This document shows, piece by piece, positions 28,476 to 36,594 of a DNA stretch of 64,000 nucleotides (the first letter of the stretch is position 1; every line of letters starts with the position of its first letter). The stretch is taken from positions 310,001-374,000 of the forward strand of contig JACKAQ010000002.1 in the NCBI GenBank assembly GCA_020634975.1. Reading direction: 5' to 3'. The DNA is from JACKAQ01 sp020634975 [NCBI: Calditrichia bacterium]. GTDB taxonomy: Bacteria > Calditrichota > Calditrichia > RBG-13-44-9. Under the pieces are notes generated by a model that saw nothing but the letters and a program-made list of their open reading frames with translations, searched no databases and was not told where the DNA came from. A program made the translations under genes and the position numbers.

Positions 28476-28673
28476 ATGCCCTTAATAGATGTTGTAATTG
28501 GTTTATTGGTTGTCGGTGTTCTCTTGTGGGTGATTAATCAGTATTTACCGATGGATCACAAGATTAAATCTATCCTGAATGGTGTTGTGGTCATCGGTGT
28601 GGTTGCGTGGCTGCTGGAAGCTTTTGGGTTTTTCACTTTGATGCCCGGCATGCACATGGATATAGGCAGGTAA
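28476..28673 (+). CDS. Thivi_2564-type small membrane protein, copy 2
   Basis: This 65-residue paralogue of the 26475 gene begins MPLIDVVIGLLVVGVLLWVI and keeps the loop NQYLPMDHKIKSILNG. The C-terminus is longer and ends with HMDIGR. AGGA lies 8 bp before the ATG. The DNA is also closely similar to copy 1, so the duplication is fairly recent. Confidence 0.8.
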   Translation: MPLIDVVIGLLVVGVLLWVINQYLPMDHKIKSILNGVVVIGVVAWLLEAFGFFTLMPGMHMDIGR

Positions 28674-28758
28674 CACTTAAGCAAGCAATCAGTTGCACAT
28701 CGTTGTTGTTGTGCAGGTAACGTATTAATTTCAATTAACTTATATAGAGGACTCCATT

Positions 28759-29192
28759 ATGTTTAATAAAGTAATTTTCGGATTAATGCTTATGACGTTT
28801 GCATTCGTTCAAACCGGTTTAGCTGGGGAGAAGAAAAAATTCAAAAGTATTTCAACCAAACCGCCAGTGAAGTAAAGGCTGCTACCGAACCGGCACAAAA
28901 ACGTGAAATACTTAACAACTCATTACAAACCATGTCCAAAGCGTTGGATAAAGTCGAGCGTACCGGTTTGGTCTCGAAAGAAGATCGTGCAGAAATTGAT
29001 CGCCTGAAAGCTACCCTTCAGGATAAACAAGATGAACTGATGGGTAATAATGGCTACGAGCGCGTATCCGATGCGCAACTGAATGCTTTTTCTGATTACG
29101 TTGTGCAGGATATGGAACAGGCGGACAAGACTATAAGCATAAGTTTGGTCTCTGCGCTTTTGATTGTAATAATCATAATCCTTTTGGTATGA
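28759..29192 (+). CDS. Exported helical protein with C-terminal membrane anchor (one frameshift)
   Basis: The signal peptide MFNKVIFGLMLMTFAFVQTG is followed by EKKK. A missing A in a six-A run near 28840 then breaks the frame; restored, it continues IQKYFNQTASEVKAATEPAQ and through the 28932 frame (ALDKVERTGLVSKEDRAEID) to a terminal helix LVSALLIVIIIILLV. The repaired length is 144 residues. It should sit in the inner membrane, facing the periplasm. The family is unknown to me. The stop overlaps the next start by 4 bp. Confidence 0.6.
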
Positions 29193-30322
29193 TCAGCCCT
29201 TTCATCAACAGTTTTAAGGCCACCATGCAGGCACATGTTACACAGGTAATGTTCGCGGTGAACATTACCTGTGTGATTTTACCGTTATTTCTGTTGTCCT
29301 GCAGTTCAGGCGCTCTCACCGGTCGAGGCGTCGCGTTTGGGGAAGAGAATATGGTTACTCCGCCGCGTTACTCAATGGTATTTATCATCCATGGCGACGG
29401 TAATTACCTTTATCACGATTCCAATGGCATCGCACGCAGGGCTGACGATGAGACTCTTTTTGAAGCAACAAAGGTAGCAATACTAAATCCGGAAGCCGAG
29501 GTGTTTATCTTTCATGAAAAACCCAGGAGACATGTCTTATTTTTCTTTCCACGTCGTGATGGGAATTTTTATTACTACCGGCAGGGAAAGCTGATTGCCA
29601 AGGAATCGTACTGGCGCGATCAGGGACCATCACGTTTTGATCCCATAGTGGAACGCTATCATCGGTTTAGTGCTGAAAAGCACGCTGAGATGGTGAGAAT
29701 GTTTCTCTATTTCGGACATGAAATCCCCGAATTTGGCGGTACGGGTTATGATGCATCTTACAAGAACCGGATCTTCACAATAGAAGAACTTGCCGGCGGA
29801 TTGAAACACATGACGCGTGATTCCACAAAACTCGATCTCGTCGTGCTATCCACCTGTTTCAACGGCACGCCTCACAGCATTGCCACGCTGGCGCCATATG
29901 CGCAAACAATCATTGCTTCACCGGACAATCTTCACCTTTCTTACTTCGATCTCGGTCCATTAGAGCGATTGGATACCGGTTTGCAAAATGGAAATGTGAC
30001 GGCATTTGCGACAAACTTTGCCCGGCATGCATTCAACCGGCTGACAGAAGATATTCAGACGGCGGTTACGGTTGCGGTGTATGATGTAGATAGTGTACAG
30101 ACATATTTGCAGGCAGTCGGAAAAAGCTATAATCACACTCTGGCAGCAATAAAAACGCAACAACCGGAGTCCCTTGAGCACTGCGATTGTGCAGATGAGG
30201 CGATATACGTAACACCTGAGATCGGAGAAGGGGTAACAATCTTCTATCGAGCGCCGGGTTTCGGCCGCACAAAGCACAAACTGAATCATTCCGGATGGGA
30301 ATGCTGGCGCCTTCGCCAGTAA
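29189..30322 (+). CDS. Lipoprotein cysteine peptidase-like protein, clan CD (C11/clostripain type)
   Basis: The 377-residue protein has a lipoprotein signal ending LLSCSS (Cys38); an alternative start at Met13 is possible. The catalytic dyad of clan CD can be placed at H177 (LYFGHEIPEFGGTG) and C223 (LDLVVLSTCFNGT), followed by ASPDNLHLSYFD. This matches the H-then-C order and the hydrophobic strand before Cys in C11 and gingipain-like peptidases. The substrate and any self-processing site are not evident. It probably acts in the periplasm or on the outer membrane. The start overlaps the upstream gene (ATGA), so they are coupled. Confidence 0.7.
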   Translation: MISPFINSFKATMQAHVTQVMFAVNITCVILPLFLLSCSSGALTGRGVAFGEENMVTPPRYSMVFIIHGDGNYLYHDSNGIARRADDETLFEATKVAILNPEAEVFIFHEKPRRHVLFFFPRRDGNFYYYRQGKLIAKESYWRDQGPSRFDPIVERYHRFSAEKHAEMVRMFLYFGHEIPEFGGTGYDASYKNRIFTIEELAGGLKHMTRDSTKLDLVVLSTCFNGTPHSIATLAPYAQTIIASPDNLHLSYFDLGPLERLDTGLQNGNVTAFATNFARHAFNRLTEDIQTAVTVAVYDVDSVQTYLQAVGKSYNHTLAAIKTQQPESLEHCDCADEAIYVTPEIGEGVTIFYRAPGFGRTKHKLNHSGWECWRLRQ

Positions 30323-30415
30323 ACCACTGTTGATGAAGATAACAATTGGTTTCGTTTACAAAATAGCGGTAGATCCGGCCGGAGCACCGGCGATATTCAA
30401 AACCAGGAGAAACGC

Positions 30416-30781
30416 ATGTTCCTACAATGTCATCGTAATTACAGGAAGAAAATTTGGCTTGTGATTATACTGATTTTTATGGTCGGTTGTGCAGGCGCAG
30501 CACGTGTAAAAATCAGCGAGTTAACCGCCAATCCACAAAAATATCACGAGAAAGTCGTGACCGTTAAAGGGAAAGTGGTGCAAACACTCTCGATACCCAT
30601 ACTTTCGATTGGCATTGCAAAAATTGATGATGGTACCGGTGAAATTTGGGTGAAGCCCACTGGTCGCTCGTTATTCGAGGGGCAGAAAGCTACCGTAAAA
30701 GGGGTCCTCAAAATTGCCGCCACTCTTGGGAACGAAACTTTTGGGAATATTGTGGTCGAAGAAGACCCTAAAAATAATTGA
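30416..30781 (+). CDS. Lipoprotein with OB-fold-like domain
   Basis: The 121-residue product has a membrane segment ending in a lipobox (FMVGC, Cys25). The rest (ISELTANPQKYHEKVVTVKG, then IDDGTGEIWVKPTG and KATVKGVLKIA) has the beta-barrel pattern of OB-fold proteins such as the periplasmic BOF family. It may bind a ligand or partner protein at the membrane. AGGAGA precedes the start. It is part of the same-strand stress block. Confidence 0.65.
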   Translation: MFLQCHRNYRKKIWLVIILIFMVGCAGAARVKISELTANPQKYHEKVVTVKGKVVQTLSIPILSIGIAKIDDGTGEIWVKPTGRSLFEGQKATVKGVLKIAATLGNETFGNIVVEEDPKNN

Positions 30782-30823
30782 CAAAACGGGAAAGAAACGT
30801 CTTTCAACAAGTTGGAGGTAGTT

Positions 30824-31123
30824 ATGACTTTAACAACAAACATAACGCTGATTCAATTTTTGTTGTTATTACTCGTCGCCGGTGTGTGCGGGAGTATTGG
30901 GCAGGCGCTATCCGGTTACTCACGCGGCGGTTGTCTTGCATCTATTGTGCTGGGTTTTATTGGTGCATTTATTGGTGTATGGCTTGAAGGCAAGTTTGCT
31001 TTACCGGAACTTTATACAATGCAAATCGGCACAACAACATTTCCAATTGTCTGGTCTATCATTGGCTCGATACTATTTGTTGCCCTGGTTGGCTTACTTA
31101 CATCACCCCGCCGCCGGGGATAA
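30824..31123 (+). CDS. GlsB/YeaQ/YmgE-family stress membrane protein
   Basis: From the ATG at 30824 (GGAGG upstream) the product has 99 residues and three to four membrane helices. The glycine-rich pattern GVCGSIGQALSGYSRGG and SIVLGFIGAFIGVWL, with a final SIIGSILFVALVGLL, is typical of transglycosylase-associated proteins. It is an inner-membrane protein of unknown mechanism, induced by stress in several bacteria. A start at 30812 in the same frame would place the ribosome-binding site inside the gene. Confidence 0.85.
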   Translation: MTLTTNITLIQFLLLLLVAGVCGSIGQALSGYSRGGCLASIVLGFIGAFIGVWLEGKFALPELYTMQIGTTTFPIVWSIIGSILFVALVGLLTSPRRRG

Positions 31124-31179
31124 TTTAACATCACTAACTTTATTTACCGGGCGACAGAGTCGCCGGAGAGGAGCCAAAC

Positions 31180-31329
31180 ATGCTATGGACCATCTTTATG
31201 ATTCTTTTGGTTTTGTGGCTGCTGGGATTAATCGGTGGCTATACGGCTGGCGGATTAATTCATGTGTTGCTGGTTATCGCTGTAGTCGTAGTGTTGATAA
31301 GAATCATTCAGGGACGAAAAGTGCTGTAA
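31180..31329 (+). CDS. lmo0937-type 49-residue membrane protein, copy 1
   Basis: The mini-protein begins MLWTIFMILLVLWLLGLIGG, continues YTAGGLIHVLLVIAVVVVLI and ends RIIQGRKVL. It has two helices and the exact family layout. GGAGAGGAG precedes the ATG. Such proteins are often encoded in stress clusters with GlsB-like genes, as here; the function is unknown. A second, diverged copy lies at 33801. Confidence 0.85.
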   Translation: MLWTIFMILLVLWLLGLIGGYTAGGLIHVLLVIAVVVVLIRIIQGRKVL

Positions 31330-31377
31330 GAAATTCAGCTTAACAAACAATAAACAAAACTTAACGGAGGAAAATAT

Positions 31378-31599
31378 ATGAAACCGATTATGATTATCGG
31401 ATTGTTACTCATCGTTTTTGGCATCGGGGCGCTTGCCTATCAGGGAATTACATATACTTCGCAAGAGACAATCATCGACCTTGGCCCTATTAAAGCAACC
31501 GCTGATACCCAAAAGACCATACCACTACCACCCATCATAGGTGGATTGGCAATTGTTTGCGGGGTTGGTTTGGTTGTCGTTGGGCGTAAAAAGTCATAG
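31378..31599 (+). CDS. Small membrane protein, DUF3185-like
   Basis: The 73-residue protein has two membrane helices (MIIGLLLIVFGIGALAYQG and IIGGLAIVCGVGLVVVG) joined by a periplasmic loop with TSQETIIDLGPIKATADTQK and TIPLPP. This pattern is common in bacteria and I recall it as DUF3185-like; the name is tentative. GGAGG lies before the ATG. It closes the first block of the stress cluster, and the second 145-bp element follows about 135 bp later. Confidence 0.65.
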   Translation: MKPIMIIGLLLIVFGIGALAYQGITYTSQETIIDLGPIKATADTQKTIPLPPIIGGLAIVCGVGLVVVGRKKS

Positions 31600-31732
31600 C
31601 TCAGCGAACTCAACTTCTCAAGTTGCATCATATGCACAGATAGTTGAAAGCTATTTTCAATATTCCACGGATACAATGCGATTGCGAAACCGTCTGTAGC
31701 CGTGGCATATTCACTCAATAATTTGTTTCAGT

Positions 31733-31874
31733 TCCAGTACTTTCCATACCTAAGTACCATATCATTCCTCTTTTTAACCTGTTTGAGGTCTATCAGTTCT
31801 GTAGTCCTTACATAGTCCAATTTTGAACCTTTCGGTCTATTGTATCCCGCTGCTGAATTCCTCATATTGAATCA
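31733..31874 (+). promoter_or_regulatory. Undescribed 145-bp intergenic element, copy 2
   Basis: It has the same order as copy 1: GTACT...AGTAC (31737-31741 and 31753-31757), a CTTTTT tract, the hairpin ACCT-GTTTG-AGGT (31777-31789), and the invariant 25 bases at 31823-31847, followed by CATATTGAA. The hairpin base pair that is G-C in copy 1 is A-T here. It stands 172 bp before the pseudo-receiver gene. Confidence 0.6.
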
Positions 31875-32018
31875 GTTAATCAGGTAAAAAAATATAACTT
31901 TAATCAGACATCTATCTTTCTGTGGATACCTGATCGCTGTTTCAGGTTCACAATCTGGAACCATTGAGCCTGCGGTGTTGGGGTACAATTGATTTACTAA
32001 AAGAAATGAGAACGTGTT

Positions 32019-32408
32019 GTGAAAAAAATCAAATTATTAGTATCTAGCCGGCCAAAATTACTTTCGGAAGTAATCCGGAACCTGATCAACAGCCAGTTGG
32101 ATATGGAAGTTGTTGGCGAAGTGTTAGATCCTCTTCAGTTGTATCTGTATATACAAAAAACGCATGTGCATGGGATTGTTATTACTCCGCTAAATGCAAA
32201 TGGAGAACCAAAAATTTGCAGCATATTGTTAAATGAGCAACACCATCTCAAAATATTGACGCTATCGTCAAAAAGTGAAGCCGCTTATTTGTATCAATTT
32301 GGAATGAAAAGACTGCGTATTGACGATCCGTCGCCACAATCCATTATTGATACTCTACGAAGTGTCTGCGATAACTCAAACGGATATCAAACACTGTTGG
32401 TTGGGTGA
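32019..32408 (+). CDS. Degenerate receiver-like protein
   Basis: The 129-residue protein has the length and strand-helix rhythm of a NarL-type receiver (IKLLVSSRPKLLSEVIRNLI, MEVVGEVLDPLQLYLYIQ, LKILTLSSKSEAAYLYQFGM). The acidic pair is replaced by Ser-Ser and the phospho-acceptor region reads GIVITPLNANG with no Asp. It therefore cannot be phosphorylated in the usual way and is a pseudo-receiver. The start is GTG. It may bind a partner such as the regulator at 24338, but that is inference. It is the first gene after element copy 2. Confidence 0.6.
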   Translation: MKKIKLLVSSRPKLLSEVIRNLINSQLDMEVVGEVLDPLQLYLYIQKTHVHGIVITPLNANGEPKICSILLNEQHHLKILTLSSKSEAAYLYQFGMKRLRIDDPSPQSIIDTLRSVCDNSNGYQTLLVG

Positions 32409-32457
32409 ATAAATTGAATGCTAAGAAAATAAGCACAGTTGAAAAAGGAGTATATCA

Positions 32458-32718
32458 ATGGGTTTAGTATTTGGGTTTTTGTTGATATGTCTTGCTATAT
32501 GGTGGTTTGATGGACAAATATCAATTGTCAGTAGAGCTGAAGATAGCGGAAACTTTTTTGTTGGGATGATAGGTGCCATGATCGGAGGTTTTTTGTTTCG
32601 AGGTGTTGATCTTACTGTAAGAGGGGTGATGTTCAGCATCTTAGCCATTGGCACTGCCATATCGTTCATAGAGTCTCATCAAATTAAGAACCTTTCACGA
32701 ACAATCCGGGTGATCTAA
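32458..32718 (+). CDS. GlsB/YmgE-like small membrane protein
   Basis: The 86-residue protein has three hydrophobic segments with the glycine-spaced pattern FFVGMIGAMIGGFLFRG and VMFSILAIGTAISFIE that recalls the transglycosylase-associated family. It is more divergent than the 30824 gene. AAGGAG precedes the ATG. It lies between the pseudo-receiver and the sll1863-like gene in one run. Confidence 0.6.
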   Translation: MGLVFGFLLICLAIWWFDGQISIVSRAEDSGNFFVGMIGAMIGGFLFRGVDLTVRGVMFSILAIGTAISFIESHQIKNLSRTIRVI

Positions 32719-32772
32719 TAATAATTAATCATCATCAAAAAATTTGCTTTCAAAACAATAAAGGAGAAAAAC

Positions 32773-33057
32773 ATGACTGATAAAAACTACTTCCAAAAAT
32801 TAACCGATCAGCTGAATCAATGGAATGATGAAATTGGCAAATTGAAAATCAAGGTCGGTAAAGCCGGGGCAGAATCCAAAATCGCACTTCTCAATCAAAT
32901 CGACGAATTAAGCGCGATTACCAAGTCCGCTCAGGACATGCTCAAACAATATCCGGAAACCGGTGAGCAAGCATGGGATAAGATGAAGACCAGATTTGAA
33001 AATGGCTGGATGGAATTTAAGGATGCATTTTCAAAAGCATCTGAAAAGAACAAGTAA
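32773..33057 (+). CDS. Coiled-coil protein resembling sll1863-type stress proteins
   Basis: The 94-residue protein is soluble, charged and helical: LTDQLNQWNDEIGKLKIKVG, SKIALLNQIDELSAITKSA, then EQAWDKMKTRFENGWMEFKD. The two long helices with a final W...F...AF pattern match sll1863-family stress proteins as I recall them. AAAGGAG precedes the ATG. Its place among envelope-stress genes fits that assignment. The molecular role is unknown. Confidence 0.7.
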   Translation: MTDKNYFQKLTDQLNQWNDEIGKLKIKVGKAGAESKIALLNQIDELSAITKSAQDMLKQYPETGEQAWDKMKTRFENGWMEFKDAFSKASEKNK

Positions 33058-33175
33058 TTCACAGTGATATACGTGTGGTTCAATATTCGTCAGTCGCAGT
33101 TGTTAGGACATCTCTTTTTTTACACCCGTTATCATACAGTTTTAGCCGCTACTTAAAAATAATCGAGGCAATGTT

Positions 33176-33724
33176 ATGTTTAAAAGAACGCTGTTTAGCC
33201 TAAGTCTGGCAATGTTAATATTCGGTCAAATGTATGCCCAAGGTGCGAGTTTTGGACCACAAGTCGGGTATCAAAAAGCCCGCGATGCCGACAAAGGAAA
33301 TGTTATCGGAGGGGCAGCCCTGCGGATAAAGCTAAACCCGGTAATCGGTTTCGAAGGTGCTATAAACTACCGTCAGGAAAAATACGCGAATGAAGCCCTG
33401 ACCGTGCGCAGTTGGCCCATAATGTTGACCGGGCTGATTTATCCCACTTCCATCATATATGGTGCTATCGGTTTTGGCTGGTATAACACAAGTTTTGATT
33501 ATAACCAAAACTTGTCCGGGTACCAGGATATTGAAGACAAAACCATACAAAAGGTCGGTTGGCATTTTGGTGCGGGCGTGGATTTACCGGTTGGTCCGGC
33601 ATCTAATTTCACGGCAGACATTCGATATGTTTTTCTGAATTATAATTTTAGCGGAATTCCCGGAAGCGGTGAATTGAACAGTAACTTCTATGTTGTTACT
33701 GTTGGATATCTGGTTGCGCTATAG
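33176..33724 (+). CDS. Outer-membrane beta-barrel protein (OmpX/OmpA-barrel type)
   Basis: The 182-residue protein has a signal peptide (MFKRTLFSLSLAMLIFGQ, ending YAQ). After it comes alternating strand sequence suited to an eight-stranded barrel (GGAALRIKLNPVIGFEGAIN, SIIYGAIGFGWYNTSFDY, GWHFGAGVDLPVGP) and a final NFYVVTVGYLVAL with hydrophobic C-terminal strand. There is no OmpA peptidoglycan domain. GAGG lies before the start. Confidence 0.72.
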   Translation: MFKRTLFSLSLAMLIFGQMYAQGASFGPQVGYQKARDADKGNVIGGAALRIKLNPVIGFEGAINYRQEKYANEALTVRSWPIMLTGLIYPTSIIYGAIGFGWYNTSFDYNQNLSGYQDIEDKTIQKVGWHFGAGVDLPVGPASNFTADIRYVFLNYNFSGIPGSGELNSNFYVVTVGYLVAL

Positions 33725-33800
33725 TGGCTTACAGCTCATGCTCGTAAGTTTATGATCAATGCTCACCGTTGATGGTTATATCATCTGAAAGGAACTAAAT

Positions 33801-33953
33801 ATGTTTTGGACATTCGTTTTGATTCTTATCTGTCTATGGCTGATCGGTTTTTTAGGCGGCTTTATGACAAGTGGATTTATTCATTTGCTGTTGGTTAGCT
33901 CCGTCGTAATGATACTGGCAAAAGTGATGTACCGAAGAAACAAGCTATTATAA
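33801..33953 (+). CDS. lmo0937-type 50-residue membrane protein, copy 2
   Basis: The mini-protein begins MFWTFVLILICLWLIGFLGG, continues FMTSGFIHLLLVSSVVMIL and ends KVMYRRNKLL. It aligns end to end with the 31180 product, although the DNA is well diverged. AAAGGAA precedes the ATG. Its place after a beta-barrel gene repeats the association of such mini-proteins with envelope genes here. Confidence 0.75.
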   Translation: MFWTFVLILICLWLIGFLGGFMTSGFIHLLLVSSVVMILAKVMYRRNKLL

Positions 33954-34101
33954 CCGACAGATTTTTAACAAATCTATGAACATAAACAGTTCAACGCCGG
34001 CAACGCCGGTTCGACATGTTCTGATTTGTATGAAGGAGAAATACATGTATATCATGTTAAAGAACTAAATACATGTTATATAACAATTTAAGGAGATAAA
34101 T

Positions 34102-35640
34102 ATGGTTCAGCTACAAAGATATATCAATACCACTTTCATAGTCGCAATATTTTGCTTCTCGGTGCTTTTTATAGCAATCGCATATGGGCAAGACCCAATT
34201 AAAATTCGTCCGCAACAACAGGCACCACTAGCTTTTGTTGGGGAAAACGAGGTGAAAACAGCGCTTTTTCAGGATGCTAAATCAGCAATGGAGGCTGCCA
34301 AAAAAGTGCAGGCAAATCATTTGGCGCCAAAAAATTTTGGCGATGGAATGAAGCACTTTAATGCGGCTGAAGTTGATTTTAACAATGGTAAAGATTTGGA
34401 AGACATTCGCAACAATCTTGTAAAATCGAATACTTATTTTCAAAAAGCGATAGATGCGACAAAACTCGCTGAAGTTACTTTCCCAAACTCGATGAAAGCA
34501 AGGCAAGATGCGCAAATCACTGAATCAGCAAACTACTCACCTGAATTATGGAAAGATGCCGAGAAAAAATTTAAAGAAGCTGCTATTAATCTTGAAGACG
34601 GCGACCTGAATAATGCCAAAAAGAAAGCCGATGAAGCCGAAACGTTATACCGTCAGGCCGAACTTGCTGCAATCAAATCAAATTATCTGGAAGGAACAAA
34701 AGCGCTTCTCAAGCAGGCAGATGATCTTGATGTGAAAAATCATGCGCCCAAAACATTGCTCATGTCCCAACAATTGGTTAAGCAAGCTGAAAAAGAACTT
34801 AATGACAACCGATACGATACCGATGTCGCACGTAGTTTAGCCCGGCAAGCGAATTATCAGGTGAAACATGCCATTTATTTGTCGAATGCCATTCAACAAA
34901 TGAAGGACAAAGATCAAACCTGGGAAGACCTGATGTTAGCGGCTGAGAAACCGTTGGAACAGATTGCTGAAAGAATAAATCTGGTTGCTGAATTCGATGC
35001 CGGTTTGGGAAACACCACCAACGAAATCGTCTCAACTGTTATGCTTTATCAGAACAATTTGGAAACGTTAGATCAAAATGCTGTTTGGTATCAACAGGAA
35101 AACGATTTGAAAGAGGCGCGGATTGTTGAATTGGAGTCGCAACTTGGGAATCAGGTGAAGGAAAAATCTGATTTGGCGCTGCAAATTGCCAATCAGGCAA
35201 AAACGAGGGAATTATTTACCGGTATGGAAAATTCATTCAATCGGGATGAAGCCAAAGTACTCAGGCAAGGTGATGATATCATTATCCGCTTGTTAGGATT
35301 GGATTTTCCTATTGCAAAAGCAACAATTGAACAAAAATCTTTTGCTCTATTAACCAAAGTACGTAATGCCATCAATGCATTCCCGGATAGCAGGATAACT
35401 GTTCTGGGCTTCACCGATTCGTACGGTGGTGATGCACAAAATCTGCAATTGTCAAGAGAGCGCGCCGAAGCTGTAAAACAATATCTATTGGCGAATACCA
35501 ATCCCAATACAGTTCTAATTGATGTAATTGGTTACGGCGAAAGTAAGCCGATCTCCAGTAACGAGACTGCAGTTGGGCGTTCTGAAAATCGTCGTGTTGA
35601 AGTGGTTATACATCCTGTGAAGGCAATCGAAGTTTTTTGA
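34102..35640 (+). CDS. OmpA-family protein with long helical periplasmic region
   Basis: The 512-residue protein has a signal peptide ending near AYGQ. A long helical part follows with repeats like AKSAMEAAKKVQANHLAPKN and LWKDAEKKFKEAAINLEDGD, resembling tetratricopeptide/DUF4398-type helical pairs. A coiled coil (EARIVELESQLGNQVKEK) leads to a C-terminal OmpA domain (ITVLGFTDSYGGDAQN, LSRERAEAVKQYLL, ENRRVEVVI). It likely spans the periplasm and binds peptidoglycan. AAGGAG precedes the ATG. The hairpin at 35683 may end its transcript. Confidence 0.85.
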   Translation: MVQLQRYINTTFIVAIFCFSVLFIAIAYGQDPIKIRPQQQAPLAFVGENEVKTALFQDAKSAMEAAKKVQANHLAPKNFGDGMKHFNAAEVDFNNGKDLEDIRNNLVKSNTYFQKAIDATKLAEVTFPNSMKARQDAQITESANYSPELWKDAEKKFKEAAINLEDGDLNNAKKKADEAETLYRQAELAAIKSNYLEGTKALLKQADDLDVKNHAPKTLLMSQQLVKQAEKELNDNRYDTDVARSLARQANYQVKHAIYLSNAIQQMKDKDQTWEDLMLAAEKPLEQIAERINLVAEFDAGLGNTTNEIVSTVMLYQNNLETLDQNAVWYQQENDLKEARIVELESQLGNQVKEKSDLALQIANQAKTRELFTGMENSFNRDEAKVLRQGDDIIIRLLGLDFPIAKATIEQKSFALLTKVRNAINAFPDSRITVLGFTDSYGGDAQNLQLSRERAEAVKQYLLANTNPNTVLIDVIGYGESKPISSNETAVGRSENRRVEVVIHPVKAIEVF

Positions 35641-35682
35641 GATATTCTTTAATCTGAAATGAATATTCTGCCCCCACAGATA

Positions 35683-35726
35683 AATGGGCTTCGTTTTAGT
35701 TAATATTTAACTGATCGAAGCCCATT
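35683..35726 (+). terminator. Long hairpin after the OmpA-like gene
   Basis: AATGGGCTTCG and CGAAGCCCATT form a perfect 11-bp stem around a 22-base loop, which itself contains the palindromic AGTTAATATTTAACT. No T-run follows directly, so it may be a terminator, an mRNA-stabilising structure or a processing site. Confidence 0.55.
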
Positions 35727-35803
35727 GTCACAAAAAACGACAAAAATGAAATTGTACATGCAAAGCCACTTTTTATATCAAATCAACGAAGAGGAGAATT
35801 AAA

Positions 35804-35923
35804 ATGGGTGACAAAGGTCAGAAAGATAAAGATAAAAAGCAACGGCAAGAATCCAAAAAAAAGAAAGATTCTGCTAAAAAAGCAAAAGAGAAACAGGAAG
35901 ATAACCAGAAAGATGCTTCCTGA
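35804..35923 (+). CDS. 39-residue lysine-rich peptide
   Basis: The ORF encodes a highly charged peptide (GDKGQKDKDKKQRQESKKK, then DSAKKAKEKQEDNQKDAS), preceded by AGAGGAG at good distance. It is low-complexity and probably disordered. It could bind nucleic acid, and it lies before a KH-domain RNA-binding gene. The strong ribosome-binding site is the main evidence that it is real. Confidence 0.5.
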   Translation: MGDKGQKDKDKKQRQESKKKKDSAKKAKEKQEDNQKDAS

Positions 35924-36049
35924 ACCATTGAACAATATCACTTATTATAATGGTTCAGGACATTGCTTCCACTACTCTGTATTAAATATTGTGAAGACCA
36001 CCGAACCTCGAACCTAACTAAACTTCTGAAAATGAACAGGAGGCTCAGA

Positions 36050-36451
36050 ATGAAAGATTTACTTGAGAATCTGGTAAAGCAAATTGTTGACAAGCCTGAG
36101 GATGTTTCAATAAATGTTATAAATGGCCACGGAACAATTGTTTTTGAACTAAGGGTTAATCAATGTGATACGGGGAAGGTTATCGGTCGAAACGGACAGA
36201 CTGCCAAATCTCTGCGTATTCTTTTGGCCGCTATTGCAGCAAAGCATCATCAACGATCTTATTTGGAAATTTTAGAACCGTTGGCTGAAGAAAAAACACA
36301 GCCATATGAAGTACCCGTCAGAAAAAACGCCCGAAAACTGATTTATAAATCTCTCATTAAATCTGAAAGCCGGTGGGCAGATGATGGCGGAAATAATTTG
36401 CAAACGTTTCATCTTAACAATAAATATTTTGTTCGAGAAGATGAAATCTAA
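36050..36451 (+). CDS. KH-domain RNA-binding protein (KhpA-like)
   Basis: From the ATG at 36050 (AGGAGG upstream) the product has 133 residues. The KH domain is clear: FELRVNQCDTGKVIGRNGQ with the GxxG loop (GRNG), then TAKSLRILLAAIAAKHHQRS. The N-terminal MKDLLENLVKQIVDKPEDVS is the usual KhpA opening. A C-terminal extension of about 50 basic residues is longer than in KhpA, which ends soon after the KH domain. It probably binds RNA in the cytoplasm. The longer frame from 35963 begins within the intergenic region and is not preferred. Confidence 0.85.
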   Translation: MKDLLENLVKQIVDKPEDVSINVINGHGTIVFELRVNQCDTGKVIGRNGQTAKSLRILLAAIAAKHHQRSYLEILEPLAEEKTQPYEVPVRKNARKLIYKSLIKSESRWADDGGNNLQTFHLNNKYFVREDEI

Positions 36452-36594
36452 AAAAATACGGTTTTATCAATCGTATGCTACGCACCAATAGTTCCAGTGT
36501 TTTCAATCTTGGTATTGGGCTTCATTGGCTAAATGCCGACTAAATGTCGGCTTGTGAAATATGTTGAAGCTGCGAATAGGAAAAGAGAATAGAA

